From Microcoleus vaginatus HSN003 (GTDB lineage Bacteria; Cyanobacteriota; Cyanobacteriia; Cyanobacteriales; Microcoleaceae): 64,000 nt of DNA. Every line of letters begins with the position of its first letter. Within the stretch, counting starts at the first letter, position 1. A model generated the notes under the pieces. The model saw only the letters and a program-made list of their open reading frames with translations. It made no database searches and had not been told where the DNA came from. Shown piece by piece: positions 28,354 to 37,894 of the stretch. The DNA lies in the NCBI RefSeq assembly GCF_022701255.1, contig NZ_CP031705.1, forward strand, positions 2,121,501 through 2,185,500, read 5' to 3'. Made by a program: the position numbers and the translations under genes.

Positions 28354-29676
28354 TTATGCTTTTTTGATTGCCAGACTCTTCAGATATTCTTCTGGTTTTT
28401 CTGGGTCAAACTTCACACCGTCAAAGAAGGTTTCGACACCGCGAGAAGTGGTAGTAGGAATTTGGGCGGCGGGGACGCCAAGTGTTGTCGCTGCTGCTTT
28501 CCAAATATCTTCGCGGTTAACTTTATCAACCGTGGCTTTGATGTCGGTAGTTGCCGGGATATAACCCCAGCGAATATTTTCAGCTAAGAACCAAGCATCG
28601 TGACTCTTGTAGGGATAAGAAGCATTATCAGCCCAGAATTTCATCGCCACAGGGCTGGCGGCTTCAATGCGGCCGGTACCGTAGTCAATTTGAGCTTTAG
28701 AGCGATTGATAATATCTGCGAATGGAACTTTTAACCACCTATCTTGAGAGATGATTTGGCACATTTCATCGTGATTTTCTGGCTTGTCGCACCACTGCTG
28801 GGCTTCCAGTACGGCCATTGTAATTGCTTTTGCAGCTTTGGGGTTTTTGTCAACCCAATCTCCTCTTAAACCTAAAGCTTTTTCAGGATGATCTTTCCAC
28901 ATTTCTCCAGTTACTAAGGCGGTGTATCCTACCTTTTGAGTAACTAGCTGAGCATTCCAAGGTTCGCCTACGCAAAAGGCTTCCATGCTGCCAGATTTCA
29001 TGTTCGCTACCATTTGGGGCGGGGGTATGGGAATCACGGAAACATCTGTATCTGGATTAATACCGCCGGCTGCTAGCCAGTAGCGTATCCACAAGTCGTG
29101 GGTGCCGCCGGGAAAGGTCATCGCAATAGGAACGTTTTGATTACCAAAAGCTGCTTTCAGAGGTGCGCTGTCTGTACCTACTTTTAAATCTAGGTATTTT
29201 TTGCTGAGAGAAATTGCCTGACCGTTAGTATTTAACCGGGCGAGAATGTACATCGGCACTGGCTGATTACCTTTGGTAATAGTGCCTAATGCCATTTGGT
29301 AAGGCATCGGGGATAAAATGTGGGCGCCGTCAATGCCGCCTTTTTCGGAACCGAGTTCTAAGTTGTCGCGAGTAACTGGCCAAGATGCTTGTTTGGTAAC
29401 TTGTACGTCTTTCATGCCGTACTTGGCAAATAACCCTTTTTCTTGGGCGATGATTAAGGGTGCTGCGTCGGTGAGGGCGATGAATCCGAGTTTGGCTGCG
29501 GTAACTTCTGGGGCGTCGGCAGGGTTGATGTTGACGGCGGGGGTGGCGCTGGGTGATGCGCCACCGGGAGTGGCGTTAGATGTGGTGGGACCGGAACTGC
29601 AACCGTGGGCTAGGAGGGTGCCGGCTGCTGTTGCTCCAGCCGTGATGATGAATTTTCTTCTAGAAAGGTTGCTCAT
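28354..29676 (-). CDS. nrtA: Nitrate-binding lipoprotein NrtA
   Basis: Periplasmic, membrane-anchored receptor that delivers nitrate and nitrite to NrtB. With the ATG at 29676 the protein has 440 residues and starts MSNLSRRKFIITAG, a twin-arginine-like signal ending at a lipidated Cys26 (LLAHGC), matching known NrtA starts. The frame is open to 29748 but that would bury the signal. The binding domain includes AKLGFIALTDAAPLIIAQEKG, WIRYWLAAGGINPDTDV and MEAFCVGEPWNAQLV. It is 91 bp after nirA. Confidence 0.95.
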   Translation of the reverse strand: MSNLSRRKFIITAGATAAGTLLAHGCSSGPTTSNATPGGASPSATPAVNINPADAPEVTAAKLGFIALTDAAPLIIAQEKGLFAKYGMKDVQVTKQASWPVTRDNLELGSEKGGIDGAHILSPMPYQMALGTITKGNQPVPMYILARLNTNGQAISLSKKYLDLKVGTDSAPLKAAFGNQNVPIAMTFPGGTHDLWIRYWLAAGGINPDTDVSVIPIPPPQMVANMKSGSMEAFCVGEPWNAQLVTQKVGYTALVTGEMWKDHPEKALGLRGDWVDKNPKAAKAITMAVLEAQQWCDKPENHDEMCQIISQDRWLKVPFADIINRSKAQIDYGTGRIEAASPVAMKFWADNASYPYKSHDAWFLAENIRWGYIPATTDIKATVDKVNREDIWKAAATTLGVPAAQIPTTTSRGVETFFDGVKFDPEKPEEYLKSLAIKKA

Positions 29677-29767
29677 TTGTCTTGAATTGTTGTTGTACTT
29701 TGAGATCGTGGAAATGTGAGATGTGAGATTGATTCGCGACCTTCGCATCGCATCTCACATTATGAGA

Positions 29768-31654
29768 TTAGGCGTCGATCGTCACTTTGCCGATCGCCCG
29801 CGCGCTGCAAGTTAAAATGAACCCTGATTCTAAGCCGGCGGCCGCTTCGGGGTGGCTGTCGTAGGCGGCAATATTACCTTCTAGGAGTTTCTGCTTGCAA
29901 GTGCCACAAACTCCCTTTCGGCAATCGCTGTCAAGTTCGACCCCGGCTCGTTCGGCAACGTCGAGAATGTACTCATCTTCGCTGCAAGCAACTTCTTTGC
30001 CCGATCGAGCGAAAATGACAGTAGATGTCTGAGGTTTGGGTGCCTGGGCTGCCTTTTCGCCCTCCTCAACCGTCAATTCCAGTTGCCGGTGCAGCACAGC
30101 TACATCCCCTGTAATCTCTTTGGGAACTGCCCCAAACTGCTCGACTAACAATTGATGCAGCAGCGGTTTGAGGTCTTCGCAAGGAATGCCTTTTTGGACG
30201 CAAGCACCCAAATGAGCATCTTTGCCAACTGTGCCTCCCATGTAAATGTCTACACCTTCGAGGGTTTTGCCATTCTTGCGAACTTTTGTTCCCATCAAAC
30301 CGATGTCTGCTACTTGGGGTTGACCGCAGGAATTGGGGCAACCCGTCCAGTGAATTCTCACAGGTTTGGGAAGTGAAAGTTCGACATCGAGTTCCTCAAT
30401 CATGGCCACGGCGCGACTTTTGGTTTCGATGAGGGCGAAGTTGCAAAACTTGGCGCCGGTGCAGGAAACCAAGGCTCGCATCAGCGGTGCAGGCTCGATG
30501 GAAAAACGCTCCAACAGCGGTTCTTTGACCAGCGATTCAATCCGCGAGTCGGGAACGTTGGGAATAATCACGTTTTCTTCCACAGTGAGCCTGAGCTCGC
30601 CGCTGCCGTAAACCTCGGCGATTCTGGCCAAATCGAACAAATCCGATGCCTGCAGCCGTCCTACTGGAACGTGCAGCCCTACATAGTTGAGCCCTGATTG
30701 TTTTTGGGGGTAGATGCCGATGTGGTCGCGTTTGTCCCAGGTGATTTCATCTTTGGGTGCAGCGGCGGGCAAAGTGCGACCTAATTCTTGTTCGACTTCG
30801 GCTCGGAATTGTTCGATTCCGAGTTCGTCAATCAGCCACATCAGCCGCGATTTCTGGCGGTTTGCTCTCGGGCCTTGATCGCGAAACACAGTTAAAATTG
30901 CTTTGCACAAATCTACAACGTCGCTGGGACTTGCCCATGCGTTGAGAGGAATTGCAGCTTCGCAGCGTTTGGCGGAGAAGAAGCCGCCGACTAAAACGTT
31001 AAAGCCGATGTTGCCGTCTTTGTAAGCGGGTACGAAGGCGATGTCGTTGATTTCTGCGTGGACTGAGTTGTCGCGGCAGCCTGCGATCGCAATATTAAAC
31101 TTTCTCGGCAAATTTGAAAACGCGGGGTTGCCTTCGCCGCTGTTCGTAATCATGTCTTGGACTTGGTTCGCCAGTTCCCGCGTATCAATCAGTTCGTCGG
31201 CGTCCAGGCCCGCGACTGGGGAACCCGTGATGTTGCGTACATTGTCCATGCCAGACTGGATGCTGGTCATGCCCGCTTCTTTGAGGCGGCGGAAGATGTC
31301 GGGTACATCTTCGATGCGAATTCCGCGCAATTGCAGGTTTTGTCTGGTGGTGATGTCGGCGCTGCCGTCGTCGCCGTAGCGTTGCACGATTTCTGCTAGC
31401 GTTCTGGTTTGATTGCTAGTAATGATGCCGTTGGGCAAGCGCAGCCGCATCATGAATTTGCCGGGAGTTACTGGCCGAAAGAAGATGCCGAGCCATTTGA
31501 GGCGGTGCTCGCGATCTGTTTCGTTCATGGCTTCCCAGCCGATGGCGGCGAAGTGGTCGAGTTCGGCTTTTAATGCTAACCCATCTTTTTCGGCTTTAAG
31601 TTTTTCAAACTTGTTCAGGCTCGCTTGGGCTTTGGGTTCTACTGTTTGGGTCAT
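29768..31654 (-). CDS. nirA: Ferredoxin-nitrite reductase with C-terminal 2Fe-2S domain
   Basis: Reduces nitrite to ammonium by six electrons. The first 520 or so residues form the sirohaem/[4Fe-4S] enzyme; the cluster ligands lie in SCTGAKFCNFA (Cys-x5-Cys) and GCPNSCGQ (Cys-x3-Cys). A further domain from about residue 540 is a plant-type [2Fe-2S] ferredoxin with ligands Cys578, Cys583, Cys586 and Cys616 (DCRKGVCGTCKQK, LTCSA). Fused ferredoxin is known in some filamentous cyanobacterial NirA proteins and may act as a built-in electron donor. First gene of the nitrate cluster, under an NtcA-type promoter. Confidence 0.97.
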   Translation of the reverse strand: MTQTVEPKAQASLNKFEKLKAEKDGLALKAELDHFAAIGWEAMNETDREHRLKWLGIFFRPVTPGKFMMRLRLPNGIITSNQTRTLAEIVQRYGDDGSADITTRQNLQLRGIRIEDVPDIFRRLKEAGMTSIQSGMDNVRNITGSPVAGLDADELIDTRELANQVQDMITNSGEGNPAFSNLPRKFNIAIAGCRDNSVHAEINDIAFVPAYKDGNIGFNVLVGGFFSAKRCEAAIPLNAWASPSDVVDLCKAILTVFRDQGPRANRQKSRLMWLIDELGIEQFRAEVEQELGRTLPAAAPKDEITWDKRDHIGIYPQKQSGLNYVGLHVPVGRLQASDLFDLARIAEVYGSGELRLTVEENVIIPNVPDSRIESLVKEPLLERFSIEPAPLMRALVSCTGAKFCNFALIETKSRAVAMIEELDVELSLPKPVRIHWTGCPNSCGQPQVADIGLMGTKVRKNGKTLEGVDIYMGGTVGKDAHLGACVQKGIPCEDLKPLLHQLLVEQFGAVPKEITGDVAVLHRQLELTVEEGEKAAQAPKPQTSTVIFARSGKEVACSEDEYILDVAERAGVELDSDCRKGVCGTCKQKLLEGNIAAYDSHPEAAAGLESGFILTCSARAIGKVTIDA

Positions 31655-31724
31655 CGGTTTACCCTCGCTGCTGGCTTGTGTGGGGAGGTATTGACTTGGA
31701 GCATAAAGTGTGTGTTTCCTGCTA

Positions 31725-31766
31725 ACCTTAGTGACTGTATGGATTTAATACTGTATATTTAGTTAC
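31725..31766 (-). promoter_or_regulatory. NtcA-activated promoter of the nirA operon
   Basis: On the minus strand, GTAACTAAATATAC (31753-31766) is a perfect NtcA box GTA-N8-TAC. It is followed after exactly 22 bases by TAAGGT (31725-31730), matching the -10 form TAN3T. This is the canonical layout of an NtcA class II promoter, activated by 2-oxoglutarate under nitrogen limitation. Transcription should start near 31718, giving a leader of about 65 bases before nirA. A GTA-N9-TAC near-match overlaps at 31738-31752. Confidence 0.9.
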
Positions 31767-32106
31767 TAGATCGAATTTCTTTTAAGCATGGTTGGTCTTC
31801 TGTAAACTTGAGCTTGACTGGGCACTGGCTCGAACGTCGCCAAACTATTTATGGTTATAGTTGCTACCGATGATTGGTCGATCGCTGCGTTTCGATGCAC
31901 CTTGGTTATGAGCTAATGTAAAGCCCACGATTGTAAATATTCGTAGCTATTTTTACAAAATATTGAGTTTTATGAATATTTCGCATCGACCTGATGCGTT
32001 TTATACATGGAAAATGGGTAAAGACACCCCCAAAACCGAAAAATCTCTCTAAATCTTTAGATTTAGGAGGGGAGAGGGGGAAATTGGAATATCTAAGATT
32101 AATTTT
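31767..32106. other. Gap upstream of the nirA promoter
   Basis: No gene is seen. It holds the regulatory region between nirA and the divergent hypothetical gene, including a palindromic CTAAATCTTTAGATTTAG stretch at about 32050-32067. Whether the NtcA box also influences the divergent gene is unknown. Confidence 0.4.
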
Positions 32107-32481
32107 GTGAGTGCGATCGCAGACTTAAAACCAGATCGTCACAACATTAGAGCGGTCGCTGTCACACAGTTTGCCTCAAAACATCACGTTATGTGCTATG
32201 CCAGCGTCACTATTAATTTTCGGAGAACGAGAGATGATATAAGCATCGAATTCAGGGAACGTCTCATGCTTTTTGTTCAACTTATCCCCGGCGCTATTTC
32301 CGAAATGCTTGCTTCTGTTACGGATACGGGTTGTTTGACTTTAGCCGATCGCTACGGCTTGATGGCCGCTGTTTTGGACGACTCTCTCGACGATGAATAC
32401 AGACATTCGATCAACCGCCTGCTGCGTTCTGTGATTAAGGGAAGAGTCAAGATAGTCAACGAACTGTCGGCGATATATTAA
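32107..32481 (+). CDS. Hypothetical protein divergent from nirA
   Basis: A 124-residue soluble protein of unknown function with GTG start. The C-terminal half is helical and acidic (LTLADRYGLMAAVLDDSLDDEYRHSINRLLRS), the first half beta-like. No catalytic motif recognised; an internal ATG at codon 29 is an alternative start. The sequence looks like a real folded protein. Confidence 0.55.
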   Translation: MSAIADLKPDRHNIRAVAVTQFASKHHVMCYASVTINFRRTRDDISIEFRERLMLFVQLIPGAISEMLASVTDTGCLTLADRYGLMAAVLDDSLDDEYRHSINRLLRSVIKGRVKIVNELSAIY

Positions 32482-33379
32482 CAGCATTTAAAAATTTGAT
32501 TGATTTATGCAGCGGTGCAAGTGCAGAAATCACCGCCCGAGTTAGAAGGAACCCACGATGCCTACAGCGGATGTAGGGCCGGAAGTTTCTTGGGTGTTAT
32601 AAAAACGTGCGATCGCTCTTGCCGTATGATTTTTTTTGATTATCCAATTCTCGCTTTGTGCGACACTTACAGAAAAAGTGCTGATTCACTGTTGTGACGC
32701 TCAATTGAGAGCCTGTTGGGTTGAACGCTTATGGTAAAATTAGTAAAATTGTTGTGCGCGATCGGCATTTTAGGAGTTTGAGGAATGAAGTCATCCCCAG
32801 CAACGTAATTATAATTATTAGACATCTCCAGAAAACCCTGTCTTGAATAGGCAGGATGCCTGTTCCACAATAATTATTGGAGAGGTCTATTGAACAGGGA
32901 TGGAGATGACAGGCAAGTTATGAAAATTATTAATCAAACAATCGAAATATTAACAGAATCAGGCATCGGCAGCTATAAAATCATGCACCCAATTGCCAAA
33001 AATCATTGGTAACTGATAAAAAATCAATTAAGTAAATCGACCGGAAACACAATAATATCTTGTAAGGGCCCGTCAAGCCTGGACATTGACTCGCAGACAG
33101 TTTATGACTGGACTCAACCGCCTAAACCCCGTAGTCAGTGTATTTTCACCTATACAAGACTTATGTAGCCATACTTTATACTGTGCCTGCATAAATCCTG
33201 TGTTTAGTTACTGCCATTGGTTAGTTTTTTTAACCAACATAGTTGATATAATGCGATCGCCCGACCAAATTTTTAGCAATATTTTAATATTTTCAGGCGA
33301 AATATATGATTGACTGAAAATTAGAAACAGTCGAGCGAACAGACAGGATGCTTTAACACTCATTCTCAGGGAGCATTTT
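32482..33379. other. Long gene-poor gap
   Basis: About 900 bp with no supported gene. A palindrome GAATAGGCAGGATGCCTGTTC (split here for length: GAATAGGCAGG then ATGCCTGTTC) lies at 32845-32865 and belongs to the family of the foldback element at 39408-39700. Short frames at 32500-32697 and 32667-32822 lack start signals. The leader and promoter of the PEP-CTERM gene lie at the right end. Confidence 0.5.
32845..32870. repeat. AACAGGC-family palindrome
   Basis: A single copy of the short palindrome with arms (T)AGGCA...TGCCT(G) and the tail TTCCACAA also present at 39490-39515. It stands alone here in a gene-free region. Confidence 0.6.
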
Positions 33380-34267
33380 ATGAAATCCATTGCTAAAAAC
33401 AGCATCCACTGGACTTACTCAGTGGCTATTTTCTGTGCCCTTTTCGCAATACAGCAACAAAAAGCTACAGCAGCAACGCTATCTAACGGCTGGAATTATG
33501 CGATCGATTCCTTCAACGACGGCGTGACAGGGCCCCAAATCGGCGGTGGGGAATTTGAATTTTACGGCCTCGCCATCAAAGAAACATCAGATACAGCTTT
33601 CATCGCCATCAACTCCAATCTAAGTTTAGCAGGCTCTGCCGACCCACTAGCTCAAAGAGGCAACATCAACTACGGCGATTTATTCTTCAATTTTTCCGGT
33701 CAAAACTTCAATACAGCTAACGCAAACGGCAGCTTGTTTGGTATCCGCTTTGCTGCGGGAAATGACTCAGGCGTGGCGACAACAGGCGTTTACAGAAATG
33801 TTACCGCTAAAAGCGTTAGCCAAACTAACTCTGGCTTTAGCAATTTAAATCAATTCAATACGGTAGTGGCATCTCAAGGCGGAACCCCATCAATGGGCGA
33901 TTTAGCTGCCACAGACCCCTATTTTCAACAAACAGGAAACTCTACTATTCTCAACTCAATAGCTACGGGTACAAAAGTAGGAGAAATCAATTTTTTAACA
34001 CCAGCGACTTTGAGCGTCCTCGGTCTTAATTTCGCTCAGTTTAATGCAGTAGGTTCTCAAACAATTGGATTCAGTTTCAATAAATCCTCAATGCCTTCGG
34101 GGAACTATATTGCTAACTTTTTTGCCGAGTGCGCTAACGATGCGATCGCCATTCAGGGATCGTTGGAGGCTGTACCCGAACCTTCTACTTGGTTCGGTAC
34201 TTTAGTAGGATTGAGCTTTTTAGGTATTGGCGCAGCAAAACGCAAAATTAAGCGCAAGACTTCCTAA
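33380..34267 (+). CDS. PEP-CTERM exported protein
   Basis: A 295-residue secreted protein. The signal peptide covers about residues 1-32 (VAIFCALFAIQQQKATAA). The body is beta-rich with many Gly, Asn and Ser residues. The C-terminus is a PEP-CTERM sorting signal: VPEPSTWFG near residue 265, hydrophobic LVGLSFLGIGA, then basic KRKIKRK. Such proteins are processed by an exosortase and end up in the outer envelope or extracellular matrix. No exosortase is in this window. GGGAGC lies a few bases before the ATG. Confidence 0.88.
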   Translation: MKSIAKNSIHWTYSVAIFCALFAIQQQKATAATLSNGWNYAIDSFNDGVTGPQIGGGEFEFYGLAIKETSDTAFIAINSNLSLAGSADPLAQRGNINYGDLFFNFSGQNFNTANANGSLFGIRFAAGNDSGVATTGVYRNVTAKSVSQTNSGFSNLNQFNTVVASQGGTPSMGDLAATDPYFQQTGNSTILNSIATGTKVGEINFLTPATLSVLGLNFAQFNAVGSQTIGFSFNKSSMPSGNYIANFFAECANDAIAIQGSLEAVPEPSTWFGTLVGLSFLGIGAAKRKIKRKTS

Positions 34268-34363
34268 GTTAGGTAGGGTGTGCATTAAGTACCTTACGAA
34301 TAGCTGTTATGCACACCTTACTAATAGGCGTAGTGCCTCACAAATTGCACACCGTAGAGTGGA

Positions 34364-37018
34364 TTATGGATAGATAAAATGCGCCCAAACATTCCCATCT
34401 GGCCCAGCCACTTGATTGACGTAACTGTAGGGATACATCAACTTTCTTCCCTCAGTATCGCTGTAACCAGTGAGTGCATCTCCCCAAGGATCTTGCACTA
34501 TATAACCTTGAGAATTGTAGCCAATTACAGTAAGAATGTGACCAGCCGCAGTAAAATCTCCTGCTAAAACTACTGGCCGCCGATTTAGCAATTCCGATCG
34601 CACCTCGGCCCATTTGCGAGTCGTACTAAAACTCGTCTTAAACCCGTAAGCCTGAATCAGCGCCGAAAGCACACTGTGATCCGTTTGAGAACCCTGGCCG
34701 GCATAGTCGAAACACCACTGCAACAACTCATCCTCCAACTGTCCGCCCCACTCCGAACGAAGGCCGTAATAATAAAGCACCATGGCGATCGAAGTTACGT
34801 TGCAAGTAGACCAGTCAAAACGCGGATTGTCCCGCTGCGAAAAATACGGCACGTTCAATTCCACATTGTTCGGAACCGGATCGAAAATTTTATTTCCGCG
34901 CTTGAACTGAACAAAACTAGGAAAAACATAACCTGTATTGCCAAAATTCGGCAGTTCTTCAGTCAGGGAAACTTTCAGGTGAGATCCTTCCGCACCGTAG
35001 CTGTTGACGCCGTAAACTCGACCTAAAGCCAGCGTAGTTTTCTCGGCACTGCTCAGGCTGGCAGCATCTACAGGTCGTTTTTTAAACACAGTTGCTTGCA
35101 GGATTGTCATCGTCAAAGCACTGGGATCATAGGCAACTTCTTTGCCGTCTTTTTTAATTTGAACGTGCTGCCAATAAATAAATCCGATATTGCCGAAACC
35201 GGGAATAGGTTCGGCGAGAGTTACTCGGAAATGCCCCAAAATGCAGGCATAACCAGTGATGGCATAGGTGCTGCCTAAAGTTATTTGAGCAACTTGATTT
35301 GCAGGCAGTTTAGAGGAATCTTCTGGTTGACCTTTAATCTGAGTTGTTTGAGTTACCAACAGTTGAGCGCTGACGTTGCTATTCGGTACGTCTGCTAGGT
35401 CAAATCTTAGGATTCTATCACCTTTGGCAAGCTGAACATCGGGTTCATAAAAATAGCCAAAACTGCCGATCGGCAAAATTTCTGAATCCAGCACCACCTT
35501 GAGATGCCCGTCAATAAATCCGTACTTGCTAACCGCGAAAGTCTGGCCTGCATTGACAAGAACTTTTTGCTGATTGTCGAGCCGGGTAGAATCAACCGGA
35601 GCTACCTTAAACAAACTGTCAGAAACTATCTTTAAGGTCAAACCTTTTCCCACAGTTAGCGGATCGGAACTTACGGTAATGTAAATTATTTGGCTGCCAG
35701 TAACGTTGCCTTTGCTGTCAGTGGCTCGCAACCTGAGCCACCGAGCTCCCGCTATGCTAAATCCTTTAGACAAATTAACTTGCCAAGTGCTGGTCTCTTG
35801 GTTTAGCGTGACGGTTAGGGGCAATGTATCCTCAGCTATCACCTCAATTTTTGCTGCTTGTTGCCTGTCAAAAGTACCCCGAAGGACGATCGGCTGATTT
35901 ACTAAAACTTCTGACGGCCCTTGATAACTTAAATTCACTGCGGGATTAAAAGATTTGCCACCGCGACTGAATTGCACAAAATCGGGATAAATGAAACCCG
36001 TATTACCAAATTGCGGCAAATTCTCGGTCAGAGAGACTTTCATGTGGCTTTGTTCGATCGAGAATCCGGCAATTCCGTAAATCATTCCTGCCGGCAAGGT
36101 AATTTTTTCTTGGGGTGGCAGGCTAGCGGCATTTATCGGCCGCTTTTTAAATACAGTCGTTTTGATGATTGTCATCGTAACTGCATTTCTATCATACTCA
36201 ATTCCCCGGCCGTCTCGCAAAATTTGGACGTGCTGCCAGTACAGAAACCCCGAAGTTCCTAAGTTAGGAACTGCCTGAGCAAAAGCGACTCGGAAATGGT
36301 TTTCCACGCAAGCGTAGCCGAGAATATTAAAAGTTTCTCCGGGGTTAAATTGTAATTTCTGAGTTGATCCTAAAGTAGCAGAATCTGTCGGGTTGAGCTT
36401 TAACCAGGTCTTTTTGATAACCCACAGTAACTGCATTCCAGGTGGCGGGGCCGGCAACTCGGCGCGATCGAATATGAGAATTTTTGCGCCTTTGGTTATG
36501 AGGACGTGTTTTTCGTAGAAAAAGCCCGAGGTTCCCACCGGAGGAATTGGATTATTTAGTTGAACATTCAGGTGACCGTCTTCTAACTCGTAGTCCCTAA
36601 TTTGATAAGTTTTACCTGCTGGTATATCCGCTTTTTGCAGGTTGTTGAGATTGCTTGCGGGCAGTGTTCCGACTTTGAATTTGGTATCTGTGAGAGTAAT
36701 TAACGTGAAGAATTGAGCGGGTGACTGAGAAGCAGGATTAACTTTGATGTTAATTGTTTGTTGGCCGATAACTTTGCCGGTTTTATCAGTTGCCCTCACT
36801 TGCAGTGTGCGAGTTCCTGCGCTATCGAATCCTTTTTCTAAACTGATGTTCCAAAAGCCTCTAGAGAGATTGATCCCCACATTCAGCGCATTTGAGCCTT
36901 CTGCTGCTGAAATCGCTGCCACTCGATTTTTGTCAAAACTGCCAACTAAGACAGTGGCTCTATTGGCCTCAATTTCTCGCGGGCCTAAGTAACTCAAAAT
37001 AATGTTGTTGATTGTCAT
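34364..37018 (-). CDS. Modular repeat protein with C-terminal C39-like peptidase
   Basis: An 884-residue protein. An Ig-like module of about 95 residues (LSYLGPREIEANRATVLVGS) followed by three 75-85-residue SH3-like units (for example TVFKKRPINAASL...LPQFGNTGFIYPDFVQF) forms the first half; the same four-module block repeats with divergence from about residue 355. The last 170 residues are a C39-type papain-fold peptidase: DWSTCNVTSIAM (catalytic Cys), AAGHILTVIGY (catalytic His) and VQDPWGD (Asp). No signal peptide or membrane segment is visible at the N-terminus, although such repeats are usually extracellular or wall-binding, so export or an inner role is open. Confidence 0.8.
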   Translation of the reverse strand: MTINNIILSYLGPREIEANRATVLVGSFDKNRVAAISAAEGSNALNVGINLSRGFWNISLEKGFDSAGTRTLQVRATDKTGKVIGQQTINIKVNPASQSPAQFFTLITLTDTKFKVGTLPASNLNNLQKADIPAGKTYQIRDYELEDGHLNVQLNNPIPPVGTSGFFYEKHVLITKGAKILIFDRAELPAPPPGMQLLWVIKKTWLKLNPTDSATLGSTQKLQFNPGETFNILGYACVENHFRVAFAQAVPNLGTSGFLYWQHVQILRDGRGIEYDRNAVTMTIIKTTVFKKRPINAASLPPQEKITLPAGMIYGIAGFSIEQSHMKVSLTENLPQFGNTGFIYPDFVQFSRGGKSFNPAVNLSYQGPSEVLVNQPIVLRGTFDRQQAAKIEVIAEDTLPLTVTLNQETSTWQVNLSKGFSIAGARWLRLRATDSKGNVTGSQIIYITVSSDPLTVGKGLTLKIVSDSLFKVAPVDSTRLDNQQKVLVNAGQTFAVSKYGFIDGHLKVVLDSEILPIGSFGYFYEPDVQLAKGDRILRFDLADVPNSNVSAQLLVTQTTQIKGQPEDSSKLPANQVAQITLGSTYAITGYACILGHFRVTLAEPIPGFGNIGFIYWQHVQIKKDGKEVAYDPSALTMTILQATVFKKRPVDAASLSSAEKTTLALGRVYGVNSYGAEGSHLKVSLTEELPNFGNTGYVFPSFVQFKRGNKIFDPVPNNVELNVPYFSQRDNPRFDWSTCNVTSIAMVLYYYGLRSEWGGQLEDELLQWCFDYAGQGSQTDHSVLSALIQAYGFKTSFSTTRKWAEVRSELLNRRPVVLAGDFTAAGHILTVIGYNSQGYIVQDPWGDALTGYSDTEGRKLMYPYSYVNQVAGPDGNVWAHFIYP

Positions 37019-37453
37019 TATATATCCCTCTACCTACTTAGTTATTCAGCTAAAGCAAGGATAACTTCTGATTTTATCAAACACAATGACCCGAACCAGG
37101 AAAAAATCGCCCCTAGATTTAGCCTACGAGCGGTTAATGCCTTTTCCAGTATAAGTTTTTAATTATTGGCGGGAGTTGCGCCACAAATCTAACTTTAGAC
37201 GTACCATAAGCACCTTAACTGAATATATGCCTGGTTGAGCGGATGTGTGGTGCAAGTTTTGAGGGAAGGAATTTAGTGCGAGTAGGTTGCTTCCCCCCTG
37301 TACCCTTGACCCCTCACTTGCTGAGTCAGGACTTACGAAAAAAACCCGGTTTCTACGAGAATATTGCCTATAGCAACGAGGCATCTAGGAAGAAACCGGG
37401 TTTTTAGCCGTTTGGTGCGTCCAGGAATGTTAGTGCGATCGGCTAAAATTCGA
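37019..37453. other. Gap with an AAACCCGGTTTCT inverted repeat
   Basis: No gene. Two perfectly complementary 15-base arms (AAAAACCCGGTTTCT at 37340-37354 and AGAAACCGGGTTTTT at 37391-37405) are spaced 36 bases apart. The same pair recurs in opposite arm order near 50067-50128. Confidence 0.6.
37340..37405. repeat. Paired AAACCCGGTTTCT inverted repeat (copy 1)
   Basis: Fifteen-base complementary arms around a 36-base spacer; the right arm ends in T residues, so it could also work as a terminator on the plus strand, though no plus-strand gene ends here. Copy 2 is at 50067-50128 and a partial copy at about 10635. Confidence 0.75.
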
Positions 37454-37894
37454 CTAAACTATGGTTACAAGAATATCTTGAGCGTGAGTGTCAACTTTCA
37501 TGGTTTCCCCTTCATAAACCTGAATAATTTTGCCGGTGCCGTCGATGACGAAAGTAACGCGCTTGGCATAATCGCCTTTCTCGACATCGTAAGCTTTGGT
37601 AATCGTGCCATCAACATCTGCTAATAGCTGGAAAGGCAAACCGTATTTTTCTGTGAACTTTTGGTGCGATTCCTCGTTGTCTCGGCTGACACCGAGAATT
37701 ACAAGATCTTTGCCCTTGTATTCTTCATAAGCTGCTTTGAAGCTTTGGGCTTGTCTTGTGCAGCCGGGGGTGTCATCTTTAGGGTAGAAATACAAGATGA
37801 CGGTTTTACCGGCGAATTGGGACAGCGAGACGGTGTTGCCGTTTGTGTCTTTGGCGGTAAACTGAGGGGCGGCGCACCCAACTGGTAATGTCAT
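37454..37894 (-). CDS. Peroxiredoxin Q / BCP, resolving Cys absent
   Basis: Thiol peroxidase of 146 residues that reduces hydrogen and organic peroxides. The motif TPGCTRQAQSF places the peroxidatic Cys at residue 45. In E. coli BCP the resolving Cys is five residues on (TPGCTVQACGL); here position 50 is Gln (codon CAA), leaving only Cys7 as another cysteine. It therefore probably works as a 1-Cys type or with an outside thiol. FYPKDDTPGC and VSRDNEESHQKF are otherwise typical. ATG start, normal length. Confidence 0.88.
   Translation of the reverse strand: MTLPVGCAAPQFTAKDTNGNTVSLSQFAGKTVILYFYPKDDTPGCTRQAQSFKAAYEEYKGKDLVILGVSRDNEESHQKFTEKYGLPFQLLADVDGTITKAYDVEKGDYAKRVTFVIDGTGKIIQVYEGETMKVDTHAQDILVTIV

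Noticed and set aside
32500..32870. Two short frames (32500-32697 plus, 32667-32870 minus)
   Set aside because: No ribosome binding site or recognisable fold; the minus one starts inside a palindromic repeat. A start at its internal ATG (near 32822) cannot be excluded.
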